Shown here piece after piece: positions 25,770 to 34,314 of a stretch of 64,000 bases of DNA. Under the pieces are notes generated by a model. It had not been told where the DNA came from. It ran no database searches and saw nothing but the letters and a program-made list of their open reading frames with translations. How positions within the stretch are numbered: position 1 is the stretch's first letter; each line of letters starts with the position of its first letter. The DNA comes from Nemesobacter sp965197885 (lineage in GTDB: Bacteria > Desulfobacterota_D > UBA1144 > Nemesobacterales > Nemesobacteraceae). The stretch is from NCBI GenBank assembly GCA_965197885.1, contig OZ240231.1, forward strand, positions 124,001 to 188,000. Reading direction: 5' to 3'. The translations under genes were made by a program, and so were the position numbers.

Positions 25770-25850
25770 CCTGAAAAAATTCTTCCTGCAAATAGAAATT
25801 TTTGTCATGTCGATATTCATCATGGAATAGAATCAACTATCCTTTTCCGC

Positions 25851-25879
25851 GTTCTATCGCATAAAAATTCAGATTGCAA
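25851..25879 (-). promoter_or_regulatory. Promoter of the broken Cache gene
   Basis: TTGCAA (25879-25874), a 17-bp spacer and TAGAAC (25856-25851) on the minus strand. The -35 and the bases after it (CTGAATTT) match the promoter of the intact paralog at 27845-27874, so the two were duplicated with their control regions. The rest of 25880-26136 holds nothing recognised. Confidence 0.45.
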
Positions 25880-26136
25880 GAAGAAAAATAGAGGTTCCGC
25901 CGCGATATCCGCTCCGATGTCCATGACGCGGAAAATGAAAAATCTATGTGGCAAATCCCTTGGGGTTCCCGGAAGGGTGGCGGGATTTTTACTACCGGCG
26001 GTTTCTGCCTCCAGATGTTTAATTTCTGAGGTTAACAGGGGGTTGCGCTTTGTTGTTTCCCAAGCTAGGGAAACAGCGCTTTTGTTGATTCTTTTACTTT
26101 TTTGCTCCAAAGAGGATACGGTGTTTTCTAATATCG

Positions 26137-26200
26137 AAAAAAAACTGGTTATCAGGGGCGGCATCAGCTAGTTTGTGAAAACCGCCCTTGATAACCAGCT
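26137..26200 (-). terminator. Rho-independent terminator of the intact Cache gene
   Basis: Minus-strand stem CTGGTTATCAAGGGCGG pairs with CCGCCCCTGATAACCAG (17 bp, one mismatch) around a 20-base loop, followed by eight T residues. It lies just past the stop at 26243. It shares the AAGGGCGG core with the terminator at 24534-24575, consistent with duplication. Confidence 0.9.
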
Positions 26201-26242
26201 ATAAGTTCCGGAAAAAGCTTCCGGAAAAACCTCTGCTCCCGT

Positions 26243-27778
26243 CTAAACGCGTCTTCTCAGGAAAACAACCGAGAACAGAACAGATGCTATCAGAAACAGG
26301 TTAAGCAATGTGTTCTGAGACGTATGCCCGGTTCCGGCGATGGTACACCCTCCGCCAGTAACGCCTCCTTCCATCATCTCTTCCGGCATCATCTCTTCCG
26401 GCATCATCTCTTCCGGCATCATCTCTTCCGGCATCATCTCTTCCGGCATCATCTCTTCCGGCATCATCTCTTCCGGCATCATTTCCTCCGGCATCATTCC
26501 CGAGTCAGGGTAAGTTCCGGAACCGAAGATATAGAGAAAATCGGGAATCAAACTGCCAAATACAGGGTTCTGTCTTAAGAGGTGGTTTATGTTCGCAACC
26601 TCAATGTAGCTTATCTTAGGCGAACTGCCGGGAACCAATCCATCTTCAAGCCAGTTGTCGATGGTATCGTTCGGATCATCGGGATCGTCCCAGCGGTATT
26701 TAACGGTAGCGAAGTCCCCGGCTTCCGGTTCTCTACTTTCACCCTCCGTTAACGCGTTTCGAAACAGTCCCGCTATACTCTTGTCATCACCTGGAAGTTC
26801 GTTATCGTTTGCCAGAAGATTAAGGCCGTTCAGGTCGAAGTTGTTTCCGTTCAGAAGCACGGTGCCGTCCATATCCGTACCCATGATGAAGGTGTATATG
26901 TTCTTATGCCTGAGGTCCCCGCTTGCAAAGCAAGCGACTGAGTCGTAAACCCTTTCGAATATTTTTACTTGAAATTCGGCTGCCGCAGCTAGCCCATCTG
27001 GATCTTGCGGATTTGTAGCTAGCACTGCAGCCTGACCCAAGAGAGGAGCATTAACTGGCTCAGCAATTACAGCGTTCGTTGAATCTACCATTAGTTGTTG
27101 AGCAGCCCCGATAATATCTTTTACGTAATCTTCAAGCTTACTGTGATCTTCATAAACATTCCGTGCGGTAGTATCAAGCATCAAATTGCTGCAGGCATCA
27201 GGAAGACCAAAAGCAGCATCGTTGTCCGCGTGATGAAGGCCTGCTATGACCGTTATATTTCCTGAAGGGCTTTCCACTTTGGTTGCACAGGCGACTCTGT
27301 CTTGGCCATCATACCGATAATCTTCACACGGCATGGTCTCGGCAGGAAAACCATCGATTAAAGCTTGTATAGTACTCGCGAGATCTGTCCCGGCATCCGA
27401 TTTAAACTCGCGACCGAACAATTTGGGATATCCCGCGTGATTCGTTACATACCCCCTTCCGTTTATGGCCATTGAGTACATAATAGGATTGTCATCAGGG
27501 TTGCTATATTTATAGGCCCCTTCTTCCCTGATCTTCCTGCCGTATATTATAAGCTCTCTGGTCAGTTCGTCACCGGTGTAGCTGGTGCGAACATCCTCGT
27601 AGTACTCCACTACATGAGAAAGAAATTCCATCACCTGCTGTTCATCTCCGGGGTCGACCTGGTCCGCGGTTCTGCTCTGACTGCCCCCGTGACTGGCGGA
27701 CGCATCAATAGCGAATGAAAAAACAAGCCCTAGCGCGAAAAACAGGCTCAAGACCATTCCGTATATTCTAAATTTCAT
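26243..27778 (-). CDS. Secreted Cache-domain protein with MMPEE repeats and a Cys-type C-terminal sorting signal
   Basis: Exported 511-residue protein. The signal peptide (MKFRIYGMVLSLFFALG, cut near DASASHG) is followed by a first Cache-like region (about 30-190, with MYSMAINGRGYVTNH, KLFGREF, VACATKVES and VIAGLHHADND). A helical linker (about 200-285) and a second Cache-like region follow (NIYTFIMGTDMDGTVLLNGNN, YRWDDPDDPNDTI, YIFGSGTYPD). Eight MMPEE units form a stalk. The end is GGGCTIAGTGHTSQ, a hydrophobic helix and FLRRRV, a tripartite sorting signal with one Cys. No signalling output domain is present. A GGGAGG site precedes the ATG. Ligand unknown. Confidence 0.8.
   Translation of the reverse strand: MKFRIYGMVLSLFFALGLVFSFAIDASASHGGSQSRTADQVDPGDEQQVMEFLSHVVEYYEDVRTSYTGDELTRELIIYGRKIREEGAYKYSNPDDNPIMYSMAINGRGYVTNHAGYPKLFGREFKSDAGTDLASTIQALIDGFPAETMPCEDYRYDGQDRVACATKVESPSGNITVIAGLHHADNDAAFGLPDACSNLMLDTTARNVYEDHSKLEDYVKDIIGAAQQLMVDSTNAVIAEPVNAPLLGQAAVLATNPQDPDGLAAAAEFQVKIFERVYDSVACFASGDLRHKNIYTFIMGTDMDGTVLLNGNNFDLNGLNLLANDNELPGDDKSIAGLFRNALTEGESREPEAGDFATVKYRWDDPDDPNDTIDNWLEDGLVPGSSPKISYIEVANINHLLRQNPVFGSLIPDFLYIFGSGTYPDSGMMPEEMMPEEMMPEEMMPEEMMPEEMMPEEMMPEEMMPEEMMEGGVTGGGCTIAGTGHTSQNTLLNLFLIASVLFSVVFLRRRV
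26372..26491 (-). repeat. Eight-copy 15-bp tandem repeat encoding MMPEE
   Basis: Eight consecutive 15-bp units, seven identical and the one at 26477-26491 slightly diverged, encode the MMPEE stalk between the Cache region and the C-terminal anchor. A partial ninth unit follows. The broken paralog at 24632 lacks it, so the array arose or expanded after duplication. Confidence 0.95.
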
Positions 27779-27844
27779 CTTACATAATCCTCCCGTAATT
27801 TTTTTTACTGCACTGACTAGTGGTGTAAAATCAGTACACTCTGC

Positions 27845-27874
27845 ATTAAATCACAACAGAAATTCAAATTGCAA
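27845..27874 (-). promoter_or_regulatory. Promoter of the intact Cache gene
   Basis: TTGCAA (27874-27869), an 18-bp spacer and TTTAAT (27850-27845) on the minus strand, about 67 bases upstream of the ATG at 27778. Confidence 0.5.
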
Positions 27875-27925
27875 GGGAATTTATGGAGTAATCTCAGGAT
27901 TATACTAAACGGTAAGTCCTAACAG

Positions 27926-28387
27926 ATGAGAAAAATCTATGTAGCAAGTCCGCTGGGTTTTTCAGAAGCGTGCCGGGGGTTTTACTACGGGAGACTTCTG
28001 CCTCTCGTGAGAGAATCCGGTTTCGAGGTGCTCGACCCGTGGGATGCGGGCATTGATATTCCAGGTCCCGAAGCGGAAAAACAGGTATGGGATCGCTTTA
28101 ACATGCTCATCGGAGAGCGTAACAGAAAGGCGATCGAATCCTCAGACGGGGTGCTTGCCGTTTTGGACGGCACTGATGTTGACAGCGGCACCGCTTCCGA
28201 AATAGGCTACGCTTTCGCCCTCGGAAAAAAGATTCTTGGCTACAGGGGGGATTTCCGTCTCACGGGAGATAACCCGGGAAGCACGGTTAACCTTCAGGTT
28301 GAATACTTCATTCGAAAAAGCGGCGGCAGGATAGTGCGCTCCGTGGAGGAGTTGGCTGACGCTCTTGCGGATGTTTTTTCTGACTGA
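27926..28387 (+). CDS. Nucleoside 2-deoxyribosyltransferase family protein
   Basis: Predicted to exchange or hydrolyse the base of a 2'-deoxynucleoside. The 153 residues have the family start KIYVASPLGFSEACRGFY, a D-W motif (LDPWDAG), and the catalytic/substrate region VLAVLDGTDVDSGTASEIGYAFALGKKILGY followed by DFR. The final third (NLQVEYFIRKSGG) also fits. The length is standard. It stands alone, divergent from the Cache gene. Confidence 0.88.
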   Translation: MRKIYVASPLGFSEACRGFYYGRLLPLVRESGFEVLDPWDAGIDIPGPEAEKQVWDRFNMLIGERNRKAIESSDGVLAVLDGTDVDSGTASEIGYAFALGKKILGYRGDFRLTGDNPGSTVNLQVEYFIRKSGGRIVRSVEELADALADVFSD

Positions 28388-28415
28388 GCGGCTCCTGAAC
28401 TGCAATCGGCTTCGT

Positions 28416-28443
28416 TTGACAACCCCGTCCGTTTCTGTAACCT
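28416..28443 (+). promoter_or_regulatory. Possible promoter of bioB
   Basis: Consensus TTGACA (28416-28421), a 16-bp spacer and a weak TAACCT (28438-28443), about 35 bases ahead of the likely bioB start. No paired BirA-type operator half-sites were convincing. Confidence 0.4.
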
Positions 28444-28479
28444 AGATTTCCCTAGACTTAAGACTCCGAGGCAAATGAA

Positions 28480-29469
28480 ATAGACATTCTTGACGTAGTT
28501 TCCGAAAAACTTCTGGAAAAAGAAGAAGATATAACCTTCGAGGACGCCCTCGCGCTTTCGGAACTTTCCGGGGAGCGGCTTTCTGACCTTATATCGCTTG
28601 CGAGAAAGGTGACTCTCAAGTACAAGGGCGACGGGGTGTTCCTGCGCTCGATCATAAGCGCCCAGACCGGGAACTGTCCCGAGGACTGCTCCTTCTGCTC
28701 GCAGTCGGCCCATTTCGATACCGAGGTGGAGGCCCACCCGCTCGTGGCGGCGGAAAGAATACTCGGAGCCGCAAGGCAGGCGGAGAAGATGGGCGCCATG
28801 GATTTCTGCATAGTCATAAGCGCCAAGGGTCCGACGCCGAGGATATTCAAAAAGGTTCTGGAAGCCGTTGATCTTCTCTGCGCGGAAACGAACCTCAAGG
28901 TCGGCTGTTCTCTCGGGGACCTTACCAAGGAGCAGGCCTACGAACTGAGGGACCACGGAGTGTGGAGATACAACCACAACATCGAAACCTGCAGGAGCCA
29001 TTTCCCCAGTATATGCACCACTCACAGCTACGATGACAGGATAAAGACCGCTCTTTTGGTAAAGGAAACGGGAATGAACCTCTGCTCAGGCGGCATACTG
29101 GGCATGGGAGAGACGATCACCCAGAGAATCGAGTTTGCCTTTGAGATAAGGGATCTTAACCCCACCTGGGTTCCGATAAATTTCCTTGACCCGAGACCCG
29201 GAACCCCGTTTGAGAACCTTGAGACCATACAGCCGCTTGAAGCCGTAAGGACCATCTCGATATACAGGCTCGTGCTTCCGGACAAGATAATAATGACGGC
29301 AGGGGGAAGGGAGGTTACGCTTCGCGACCTCCAGGCGATGGGTCTTGTGGCGGGGGCAAACGCCATGATACTCGGCAACTACCTTACCACTCCCGGGCGC
29401 TCGCCTCGAGAAGACCTCCGGATGCTTGATGACCTGCAGATGCCGGTCAGAAAGGAAATTCTAAACTAG
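28480..29469 (+). CDS. bioB: Biotin synthase, start codon unusual or disrupted
   Basis: Radical SAM enzyme that inserts sulfur into dethiobiotin. It has the [4Fe-4S] cysteines CPEDCSFC (residues 66, 70 and 73 counted from 28480), the [2Fe-2S] ligand region, YNHNIETCRSHF, and the C-terminal MTAGGREVTLRDLQ. Coding homology (ILDVVSEKLL, ITFEDALALSEL) begins well upstream of the first GTG at 28609, but between the in-frame TAA near 28459 and that GTG there is no ATG, GTG or TTG. GAGG at 28468 lies eight bases before ATA at 28480. An ATG at 28475 is one base out of frame, so a one-base deletion is the alternative. From 28480 the protein has 329 residues, the usual length. Confidence 0.85.
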   Translation: MDILDVVSEKLLEKEEDITFEDALALSELSGERLSDLISLARKVTLKYKGDGVFLRSIISAQTGNCPEDCSFCSQSAHFDTEVEAHPLVAAERILGAARQAEKMGAMDFCIVISAKGPTPRIFKKVLEAVDLLCAETNLKVGCSLGDLTKEQAYELRDHGVWRYNHNIETCRSHFPSICTTHSYDDRIKTALLVKETGMNLCSGGILGMGETITQRIEFAFEIRDLNPTWVPINFLDPRPGTPFENLETIQPLEAVRTISIYRLVLPDKIIMTAGGREVTLRDLQAMGLVAGANAMILGNYLTTPGRSPREDLRMLDDLQMPVRKEILN

Positions 29470-29534
29470 CCTCGCCTCTGCGATTTCGTTATATTCTTCC
29501 CATTCGGGGCATCTGGCGTTCCTGACAAACCGAC

Positions 29535-30893
29535 ATGAGTGACAGATCAAAACAGATAGGGTCCTACGACAGGGAATTCGTGTGGCACCCCTTTACCCAG
29601 ATGAAGGATTACGCGCGCAGGGATCCCATAGTGATCGAGCGCGCGGAGGGCTCATACCTTATAGATTCTGAGGGAAAAAGGTATATAGACGGCGTCTCAT
29701 CCCTCTGGGTAAACATCCACGGCCACGCGGTGCCCGAAATCGACGGGGCCATAAAAAAGCAGCTTGAGCTTGTAAGCCACAGCACTCTCCTTGGCATAAC
29801 CAACCCTCCGGCTGCTGAGCTTGCCAAGGAGCTTGTAGAGATCTGTCCCCCGGGACTTAAGAAGGTCTTTTACTCGGGCGATGGGGCAAGCGCCGTTGAG
29901 GTCGCGCTCAAGATGGCGTTTCAGTACTGGTCCCATAAGGGCAGGCCGGAGAAAAAGGCGTTTTTGTGCCTTGATAACGGTTATCACGGCGACACGCTGG
30001 GGGCCGTCTCGGTCGGGGGAATCGACATTTTCCACAAGGCTTTCTCCCCGCTTCTGTTCAAGACCTTCAGGGCTCCTTCCTATTACTGCTACAGGTGTCC
30101 GCTCGGGGAGACCTGGCCCGGATGCGGGATCGCGTGCGCGGATGAGATGGGGAAAATACTGAGGGAGAACCACGAGGAGATAGCCGCCGTCATACTTGAG
30201 CCGTGCGTTCAGGCCGCGGGAGGGATGGTGGTGGCTCCGGACGGCTATCTCGCGAAAGTAAGGGAATACTGCACCCGCTACGACGTGCTTATGATAGTTG
30301 ACGAGGTGGCTACGGGCTTCGGCAGAACGGGGAAAATGTTCGCGTGCGAACACGACGGGGTGACGCCCGACATTATGGTTCTGGGAAAGGGGATGACCGG
30401 TGGATACCTTCCGCTCTCGGCGACTCTTACGACCGATGAAATCTACGAGGAGTTTTTAGGGGACTACGAGGAATTCAAGACTTTCTTTCACGGCCACAGC
30501 TACTCGGGCAATCCTCTTTCGTGCGCGGCCGCCATGGGGAATCTCGAGGCCTTTCGAAATAACGACACGCTTTCCACTCTTTCAGAAAAAACTGAGTTTC
30601 TCGAAAACGAGCTTCGGGAATTCGAGGGGCTCTCCCATGTCGGGAACGTGAGGAACAAGGGGCTTATGGTCGGGATCGAGCTTGTGAGTGACAAGAAGAC
30701 GAAAACACCCTACGAGGCTGTGGAGAAAATGGGGTGGCGGGTTGCCGAAGAGGCGCTCTCGCACGAGGTTTTGATAAGGCCGCTTGGGGACGTGGTAGTG
30801 CTCATGCCTCCCGTGGGGATCGAGATGGACGATCTCGCAAAGCTTCTGCGGGCGACTTATCTCTCCATAAAAAAAGTAACGGAAGAGGGTTAG
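29535..30893 (+). CDS. bioA: Adenosylmethionine-8-amino-7-oxononanoate aminotransferase
   Basis: PLP enzyme that makes 7,8-diaminopelargonate from KAPA with S-adenosylmethionine as amino donor. The 452 residues show VWHPFTQMKDY, GVSSLWVNIHGHA, YSGDGASAVEVALKMAFQYW, the PLP-site IVDEVATGFGRTG and Lys285 in VLGKGMTGGYLPLSATL, and FFHGHSYSGNPLSCAAA. The Trp-rich W-x-N and the HPFTQM start are typical of BioA rather than other class III transaminases. It lies between bioB and bioF. Confidence 0.95.
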   Translation: MSDRSKQIGSYDREFVWHPFTQMKDYARRDPIVIERAEGSYLIDSEGKRYIDGVSSLWVNIHGHAVPEIDGAIKKQLELVSHSTLLGITNPPAAELAKELVEICPPGLKKVFYSGDGASAVEVALKMAFQYWSHKGRPEKKAFLCLDNGYHGDTLGAVSVGGIDIFHKAFSPLLFKTFRAPSYYCYRCPLGETWPGCGIACADEMGKILRENHEEIAAVILEPCVQAAGGMVVAPDGYLAKVREYCTRYDVLMIVDEVATGFGRTGKMFACEHDGVTPDIMVLGKGMTGGYLPLSATLTTDEIYEEFLGDYEEFKTFFHGHSYSGNPLSCAAAMGNLEAFRNNDTLSTLSEKTEFLENELREFEGLSHVGNVRNKGLMVGIELVSDKKTKTPYEAVEKMGWRVAEEALSHEVLIRPLGDVVVLMPPVGIEMDDLAKLLRATYLSIKKVTEEG

Positions 30894-30898
30894 TTCGC

Positions 30899-32083
30899 AT
30901 GGAAGCTCCCGATTCTCTTGAGTGGATTGAGGATGAATTAAGGGTGATCCGGGGGAAGAATCTTTTCAGGACGCTAACAGAAATCACCTCAGGGCAGTCT
31001 CCAGAAATACTGATCGGCGGGAAAAAGCACATACTCCTGGCTTCTAACAACTACCTGGGTCTTTCAACCCACCCGAAGGTGATGGAGGCGGCAGCCGAGG
31101 CCCTCTCGAAGTACGGAACGGGCTCGGGAGGATCAAGGCTCGTCAGCGGAAGCTCCGACCTTCACGCAGAGCTTGAGAGGAGGATAGCGGAATTCAAATC
31201 AACCGAGGCAGCGATTCTTTTCTCAAGCGGCTATCTCGCGAACGTGGGAACGATCGCCGCGCTTGTCGGGGAAGGGGACACGGTGTTCAGCGACGAGCTT
31301 AACCACGCTTCGATAATAGACGGCTGCAGGCTGTCGCGGGCCACGGTAGAGGTCTATCCCCATCTTGACACAGACAGCCTCAAGCGAATGGTTTCCCGAA
31401 GCCAAGGTAGCGGAAAGAAACTCATAGTCACGGACACGGTGTTCAGCATGGACGGAGATCTTACGAATCTCGAAGATATTTGCGATATCTCTGAGCGCCA
31501 CGGCTGCATGCTCATGGTGGACGAGGCCCACGCGATGGGAGTTCTGGGGGAGAAGGGAAGCGGGGCCACCGAACATTTCGGGGTCGAGCAGAGGGTTCCC
31601 GTTGTCATGGGCACTCTCTCAAAAGCCGTCGGTTCCGTGGGCGGATACGTGGCCGGAAGCCAAGGCCTTGTCGACTTCATCCGAAACAGGGTGAGAAGCT
31701 ACATTTTCGATACTTCCCTCCCGGCCGCTTCCCTGGCCGCCTCAATCGAGGCGATCGGCATCATAGATGGCGAACCGCAGAGAAGAAAGCATCTGATGGA
31801 TCTTGTGGATACGTTCAAGGCGGGCCTTTGCGACATGGGGTTTAACGTGCTTCCGTCCCAGAGCGCGATCGTGCCCGTATTGACCGGGGAGCCGGAAGCC
31901 ACCCTTGAGCTGGCCTCGGCGCTTCGCGAGCGGGGAATCTACACTCCGGCCGTAAGGCCCCCCTCGGTTCCCGCCGGAAAATGCAGGATAAGGGCGTCGC
32001 TTATGGCGACCCATACGGAAGATCACATATCACTGGCGCTTGAGGGGTTCAGGGCAGCGGGTTCGCTTGTGAAAAGTTCATGA
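30899..32083 (+). CDS. bioF: 8-amino-7-oxononanoate synthase
   Basis: PLP enzyme joining pimeloyl-thioester and alanine in biotin synthesis. Starting at ATG 30899 (GGAAGAGGG upstream, six bases after the bioA stop) it has 394 residues; the frame stays open upstream inside bioA, but that part is out-of-frame bioA sequence. Motifs are LLASNNYLGLSTHPKV, GTGSGGSRLVSGSSDLHAELE, VDEAHAMGVLGEKGSGATEHF and the PLP Lys242 in GTLSKAVGSVGGYVAG. BioC, BioH and BioD are not in the window. Confidence 0.94.
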   Translation: MEAPDSLEWIEDELRVIRGKNLFRTLTEITSGQSPEILIGGKKHILLASNNYLGLSTHPKVMEAAAEALSKYGTGSGGSRLVSGSSDLHAELERRIAEFKSTEAAILFSSGYLANVGTIAALVGEGDTVFSDELNHASIIDGCRLSRATVEVYPHLDTDSLKRMVSRSQGSGKKLIVTDTVFSMDGDLTNLEDICDISERHGCMLMVDEAHAMGVLGEKGSGATEHFGVEQRVPVVMGTLSKAVGSVGGYVAGSQGLVDFIRNRVRSYIFDTSLPAASLAASIEAIGIIDGEPQRRKHLMDLVDTFKAGLCDMGFNVLPSQSAIVPVLTGEPEATLELASALRERGIYTPAVRPPSVPAGKCRIRASLMATHTEDHISLALEGFRAAGSLVKSS

Positions 32084-32144
32084 TCCGGTCCAGTTGGCGC
32101 CGCGCATCCTGCGAAGCGGTAGGCGCGGCGGTTCTACGGAGGAG

Positions 32145-33239
32145 CTAATAAGTCTGCGGCATCCCGCAGCCTTTCTCGGGAGCTGTCGGAACATTAATCT
32201 CCCCGCTTATTATGCGAGCCTTGTAATCTTCCAGTTGGTCTTTTATTTCGTCTACGAAGCCTCCCGACGTGGAGTAGCCAACTCCGCCGTTTGATAGGTT
32301 GTCGTCCACGGGGCCGCCTGAGAATTCACCGTTTTTCTGCGCTTCAATAATATTGTAGACGGCTACGTCCACTCTTTTCAGCATGGAAGTCAGTATATAC
32401 TCCCGCACGGATTCGCCAGCGGTCTGGTACTGGTCGGAGTCGACACCTATTGCCCAGACCTTGGTTTCCTCGGCCTCGCTGAACTCCTCTGCCGCCTCGA
32501 AAAGCCCCGCTCCTGAACCCCCGGCCGCGTGAAAGACGACATCCGCACCCTCTTCGAACATGCGAAGCGCAACCCGCTTGCCTCCGGCAACGTCGCCAAA
32601 ACCCGCCAGATTATCCCAGTCGGACAGGTATTCCGTTTCGACCGTGATATTCAGGTTTACCGTCTTTGCGCCCGCGATGAACCCCGCCTCAAACTTTTCG
32701 ATGAGTTTGTCCGGAGTAGAGCATACGCCCCCTATGAAGCCGACTTTATCCGTTTCGGTCGTAAGCGCGGCCGCGGCGCCGACGAGAAAGGAACCTTCAG
32801 CCTCGTTAAAGAGCAGGCTTGCGAAATTTGCGGGCGGGTCATCTCCCTGCTGAATATCTACGCCGGCGAAATTGGTGCCGGGATCCTCAGCGGCGACCTT
32901 TTTTATCGATCTATCGAATGAAAATCCGACGGCTATCACCAGATCGTTGTCTGCGGCAAGCGACCGGATCAGTTCCTCGCGGTTCGGTTCAGTTCCGTCG
33001 GTTGTTTTCTCGCTTATCGCGGCTCCGAGTTCCTCCTGGGCTTTTTTAATTCCCTCGTAGGCGGAATCGTTAAACGATTTGTCGCCCTTGCCCTCCGCGT
33101 CATAGATTATTCCCACCGTGAGGCCGCTCTCGTCATCATTGTCACACGACAGAATCGCAAAAGACAAAAGCAGCGCCAAGGGTAGAATCAGCAGGAATGC
33201 GCTTGTATTTAAGGTTCGTTTCAAGGATTTCCTAGCCAT
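32145..33239 (-). CDS. BMP/PnrA-type ABC transporter substrate-binding lipoprotein
   Basis: Periplasmic lipoprotein of the basic membrane protein (Bmp/Med/PnrA) family, whose studied members bind nucleosides for ABC import. From ATG 33239 (GGAGAAGA just upstream) the protein has a basic start, a hydrophobic segment and the lipobox FAILSC. The binding domain follows: VGIIYDAEGKGDKSFNDSAYEGI, AVGFSFDRSIKKVA, VGFIGGVCSTPDKLIEKFEAGFIAGAK, DVVFHAAGGSGAGLFEAA and WAIGVDSDQYQ. No permease or ATPase gene is adjacent, so its transporter lies elsewhere. An upstream in-frame ATG at 33326 would bury the signal. Confidence 0.88.
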   Translation of the reverse strand: MARKSLKRTLNTSAFLLILPLALLLSFAILSCDNDDESGLTVGIIYDAEGKGDKSFNDSAYEGIKKAQEELGAAISEKTTDGTEPNREELIRSLAADNDLVIAVGFSFDRSIKKVAAEDPGTNFAGVDIQQGDDPPANFASLLFNEAEGSFLVGAAAALTTETDKVGFIGGVCSTPDKLIEKFEAGFIAGAKTVNLNITVETEYLSDWDNLAGFGDVAGGKRVALRMFEEGADVVFHAAGGSGAGLFEAAEEFSEAEETKVWAIGVDSDQYQTAGESVREYILTSMLKRVDVAVYNIIEAQKNGEFSGGPVDDNLSNGGVGYSTSGGFVDEIKDQLEDYKARIISGEINVPTAPEKGCGMPQTY

Positions 33240-33452
33240 TCTTCTTCTCCGATCGAGCTCTGAAAAAACCATTGTTCGGCAACAGCGGTTTTGCAGATTA
33301 CTTGGGCAAAAAACGTGAAAAACCAAAACAAGTATATATCAGTATCGTGAAAATTATATTTAAAAGTGCGGAGAAATTCCGTGGTCGGGTATTTTGACGC
33401 TGGCCGTCTCCATGCGAAGAATCCGGTGTGCGTTTTTTGCTTCGAGGTTCGT

Positions 33453-33481
33453 TTGACATGGGGCGGGTATTGCTCTAGAGT
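33453..33481 (+). promoter_or_regulatory. Promoter of the aldolase-dehydrogenase pair
   Basis: Consensus TTGACA (33453-33458), a 17-bp spacer and TAGAGT (33476-33481), 35 bases ahead of the ATG at 33516. Confidence 0.6.
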
Positions 33482-33515
33482 TTAGCGAAACGGCGATTGG
33501 AGGATACTTCTCTTA

Positions 33516-34313
33516 ATGGATTGGGGTATGAAAAACAGGATGGCCCGTATTATAAGGCCCGATACCGGAAGGGCGGTCATGCTCGCCCTTGACCACGGCT
33601 ACTTCCTCGGCCCCACACACCGCCTCGAGGTCCCCGAGGAGACCATAACGCCTCTTCTTCCCTACGCGGACACCATAATGCTCACTAGGGGAGTGCTGAG
33701 AACCTCGGTTTCCCCCGACTCGGGAGCCAACGTGGTGCTAAGGGTCTCGGGGGGAACGAGCATCGCGGGCCCGCATCTTGAGGACGAGGGCATTACCGTA
33801 GATTTCGAGGAGGCCATAAGGCTAAACGTCGCGGGAGTCGGGCTCTCCGTCTTTGTCGGAACAGAGTTTGAAAGACAGACCCTCTTGGGGCTCTCCGAGC
33901 TTGTGAATCAGGGGGAGAAGTACGGAATTCCGGTTCTCGGGATAACGGCCGTCGGAAAGGAGCTTGAAAAAAGGGACTCAAGGTATCTTGCGCTCTGCTG
34001 CAGGATATGCGCCGAACTCGGGGCGCATATCGTTAAGACCTATTACTGCGATGATTTCGAGAAAGTGACCCGAAGCTGCCCCGTCCCCATCGTGATCGCG
34101 GGTGGTCCGAAGCTTGATACCGAGATGGATGTTTTCAACATGACTCACGAGGCGATATCCAGGGGCGCCGCGGGAGTGGACATGGGAAGGAACATTTGGC
34201 AGCGCGACAACCCGGTCGCGATTATAAGGGCAATCCGCGGGATTGTTCACGAGAACATGACCCCGAAGCAGGCCCACGAGCTTTTCACGGAACTAAAAGA
34301 AGAAAGTTTCTAA
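33516..34313 (+). CDS. Class I aldolase / LsrF-like thiolase family protein
   Basis: DeoC/FbaB-like TIM-barrel enzyme. It opens with MDWGMKNRMARI and VMLALDHGYFLGPT, then ADTIMLTRGVLR, GTEFERQTL, the Schiff-base Lys174 in AHIVKTYYC, PIVIAGGPKL, and GAAGVDMGRNIWQRDNP. This order closely follows LsrF, which cleaves an autoinducer-2 breakdown product, but the same family includes sugar-phosphate and ADH-synthase-type aldolases. No lsrACDBGK genes are near; the next gene, one base away, is an alcohol dehydrogenase. The reaction is therefore an aldol or thiolytic cleavage of an unknown sugar-like compound. Confidence 0.78.
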   Translation: MDWGMKNRMARIIRPDTGRAVMLALDHGYFLGPTHRLEVPEETITPLLPYADTIMLTRGVLRTSVSPDSGANVVLRVSGGTSIAGPHLEDEGITVDFEEAIRLNVAGVGLSVFVGTEFERQTLLGLSELVNQGEKYGIPVLGITAVGKELEKRDSRYLALCCRICAELGAHIVKTYYCDDFEKVTRSCPVPIVIAGGPKLDTEMDVFNMTHEAISRGAAGVDMGRNIWQRDNPVAIIRAIRGIVHENMTPKQAHELFTELKEESF

Positions 34314-34314
34314 C

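Noticed and set aside
25752..26171. Overlapping frames on both strands between the two Cache genes
   Set aside because: They overlap the promoter and start of the broken copy and the terminator of the intact one. Neither translation looks like a protein.
28416..28445. BirA operator before bioB
   Set aside because: TTGACAACC resembles one half-site, but the matching inverted half-site at the right distance is missing.
30734..30898. Upstream extension of bioF
   Set aside because: The 55 extra codons lie within the bioA coding region in another frame. The ATG at 30899 has a good ribosome site and matches family length.
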